A stretch of DNA of 6,234 nucleotides from assembly GCA_944393305.1 (NCBI GenBank), contig CALXZS010000079.1:1-6234 (forward strand), in the 5' to 3' direction. Below the pieces are notes generated by a model. The model was not told where the DNA came from, did no database searches, and was given only the letters and a program-made list of their open reading frames with translations. The position numbers and the translations under genes are program-made. The first letter of the stretch is position 1, and each line of letters starts with the position of its first letter. This stretch comes from an uncultured Clostridia bacterium (GTDB taxonomy: Bacteria > Bacillota > Clostridia > TANB77 > CAG-508). Shown piece after piece: positions 6,094-6,234 of the stretch.

Positions 6094-6214
6094 CTTTAAT
6101 ATACATTCTTTCACATTTCACTTCGCGGTTCGCTTGCGCTTCAGCGCTCGCACGTTACGCTCCGCTCCTACGTCGCCTACGCTCACTTGAAATGTTCAAG
6201 AACATATATTAAAG
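6094..6214. repeat. GC-rich island flanked by 27-base imperfect inverted repeats (dispersed or MITE-like element)
   Basis: The left arm (6094-6120) and right arm (6188-6214) are complementary at 23 of 27 positions, in blocks of 10, 5 and 8 matches separated by two 2-base mismatches. They enclose 67 bases (6121-6187), of which 43 are G or C (about 64%), in a window otherwise near 30%. The core is built from short recurring words: TACGCTC twice, CCTACG twice, many CGCT, and the small hairpin GCGCTTCAGCGC (6137-6148). The plan, AT-rich terminal repeats around a foreign-composition core in an intergenic spot, suggests a mobilised or dispersed intergenic repeat. A folded RNA is the alternative. 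No transposase is present, and there is no T run to make it a standard terminator. Confidence 0.7.
6192..6205. repeat. 14-bp perfect palindrome inside the right arm
   Basis: ATGTTC-AA-GAACAT is fully symmetric. It overlaps a second dyad, CTTGAA-ATG-TTCAAG (6186-6200). The left arm lacks this symmetry because its two mismatched bases fall here, so the palindrome is specific to the right end. Confidence 0.5.
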
Positions 6215-6234
6215 CTATAAATATAATTAAAGCT
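6208..6234 (+). repeat. 9-bp direct repeat ATTAAAGCT at the window edge
   Basis: ATTAAAGCT occurs at 6208-6216 and 6226-6234, separated by 9 bases. The first copy overlaps the outer end of the right inverted-repeat arm. More copies could lie beyond the window; with only two AT-rich copies it may be chance. Confidence 0.35.

Larger units (their letters stand above)
6024..6234. other. Gene-free stretch after ruvC containing a structured repeat
   Basis: No coding region with a plausible start and ribosome site is visible on either strand, and I see no tRNA or recognisable riboswitch. Bases 6024-6093 are plain AT-rich sequence without a convincing terminator hairpin for the ruvC operon. Bases 6094-6214 form an inverted-repeat element with a GC-rich core, and a 9-bp direct repeat closes the window. 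Confidence 0.7.

Noticed and set aside
6192..6205. Possible LexA/SOS box near ruvC
   Set aside because: The Bacillota LexA site has GAAC-N4-GTTC order. Here the half-sites are in the opposite order (GTTC-AA-GAAC), and the element lies downstream of ruvC rather than upstream.
6039..6210. Plus-strand open frame through the GC-rich core, with an Arg/Ala/Leu/Ser-rich translation
   Set aside because: There is no ATG, GTG or TTG with a ribosome site before the core, the composition reflects the repeated CGCT words, and it crosses the inverted-repeat arms. It is treated as a spurious frame.
6222..6227. Perfect TATAAT that could be a -10 box for a gene to the right
   Set aside because: No acceptable -35 box at 16-18 bases upstream, and the sequence ends too soon to see a gene.
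6094..6234. CRISPR array or tandem-repeat array
   Set aside because: The repeats are inverted arms and short words of irregular spacing, with no regular repeat-spacer pattern.

Overview
The window looks like a chromosomal segment from a low-G+C Bacillota, most likely a Clostridia-type anaerobe, possibly one of the poorly cultured gut lineages. The reasons are the very AT-rich coding sequence (about 28-30% G+C in the lines I counted), strong AGGAGG-type ribosome binding sites, a TTG start on murB, arginine written mostly as AGA, and a murB-yvcK pairing typical of Bacillota. TGA and TAG are both used as stops and tryptophan is TGG, so the standard bacterial code applies. I cannot name a genus from the sequence alone.

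Layout. Bases 1-214 hold the C-terminal end of a repeat-containing, beta-solenoid-like protein on the plus strand. Its G+C is higher (83 of 214 bases) than that of the rest of the window. A perfect 11-bp GC-rich hairpin (218-243) follows and probably ends transcription from both sides, because the next gene, thymidine kinase (tdk, minus strand, 253-813), converges on it. The 208-base gap between tdk and murB carries back-to-back predicted promoters, an inverted repeat over the tdk -35 box, and a long AT-rich hairpin in the murB leader just before its Shine-Dalgarno sequence.

From 1022 to 6023 four plus-strand genes form a probable operon: murB (cell-wall precursor reductase), a membrane-anchored CofD/YvcK-family protein, a glycogen debranching enzyme (amylo-alpha-1,6-glucosidase type), and ruvC (Holliday-junction resolvase). 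Gaps are 24 and 32 bases, followed by a 4-base ATGA overlap. The genes link peptidoglycan synthesis, a carbon-flux/cell-wall factor and storage-polysaccharide use; ruvC appears to be a translationally coupled passenger. The usual Bacillota partners of yvcK (rapZ before it, whiA after it) are absent from this locus, and ruvAB do not directly follow ruvC.

The last 211 bases have no gene that I can support. They contain the most unusual structure in the window: a 67-base core of about 64% G+C, flanked by 27-base imperfect inverted repeats (23 of 27 positions complementary). It looks like a dispersed intergenic repeat or MITE-like element rather than ordinary intergenic DNA. I found no CRISPR array, tRNA, rRNA or defence locus. 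The genes themselves are largely recognisable housekeeping genes; the novelty lies in the divergent YvcK, the gene order and this repeat.
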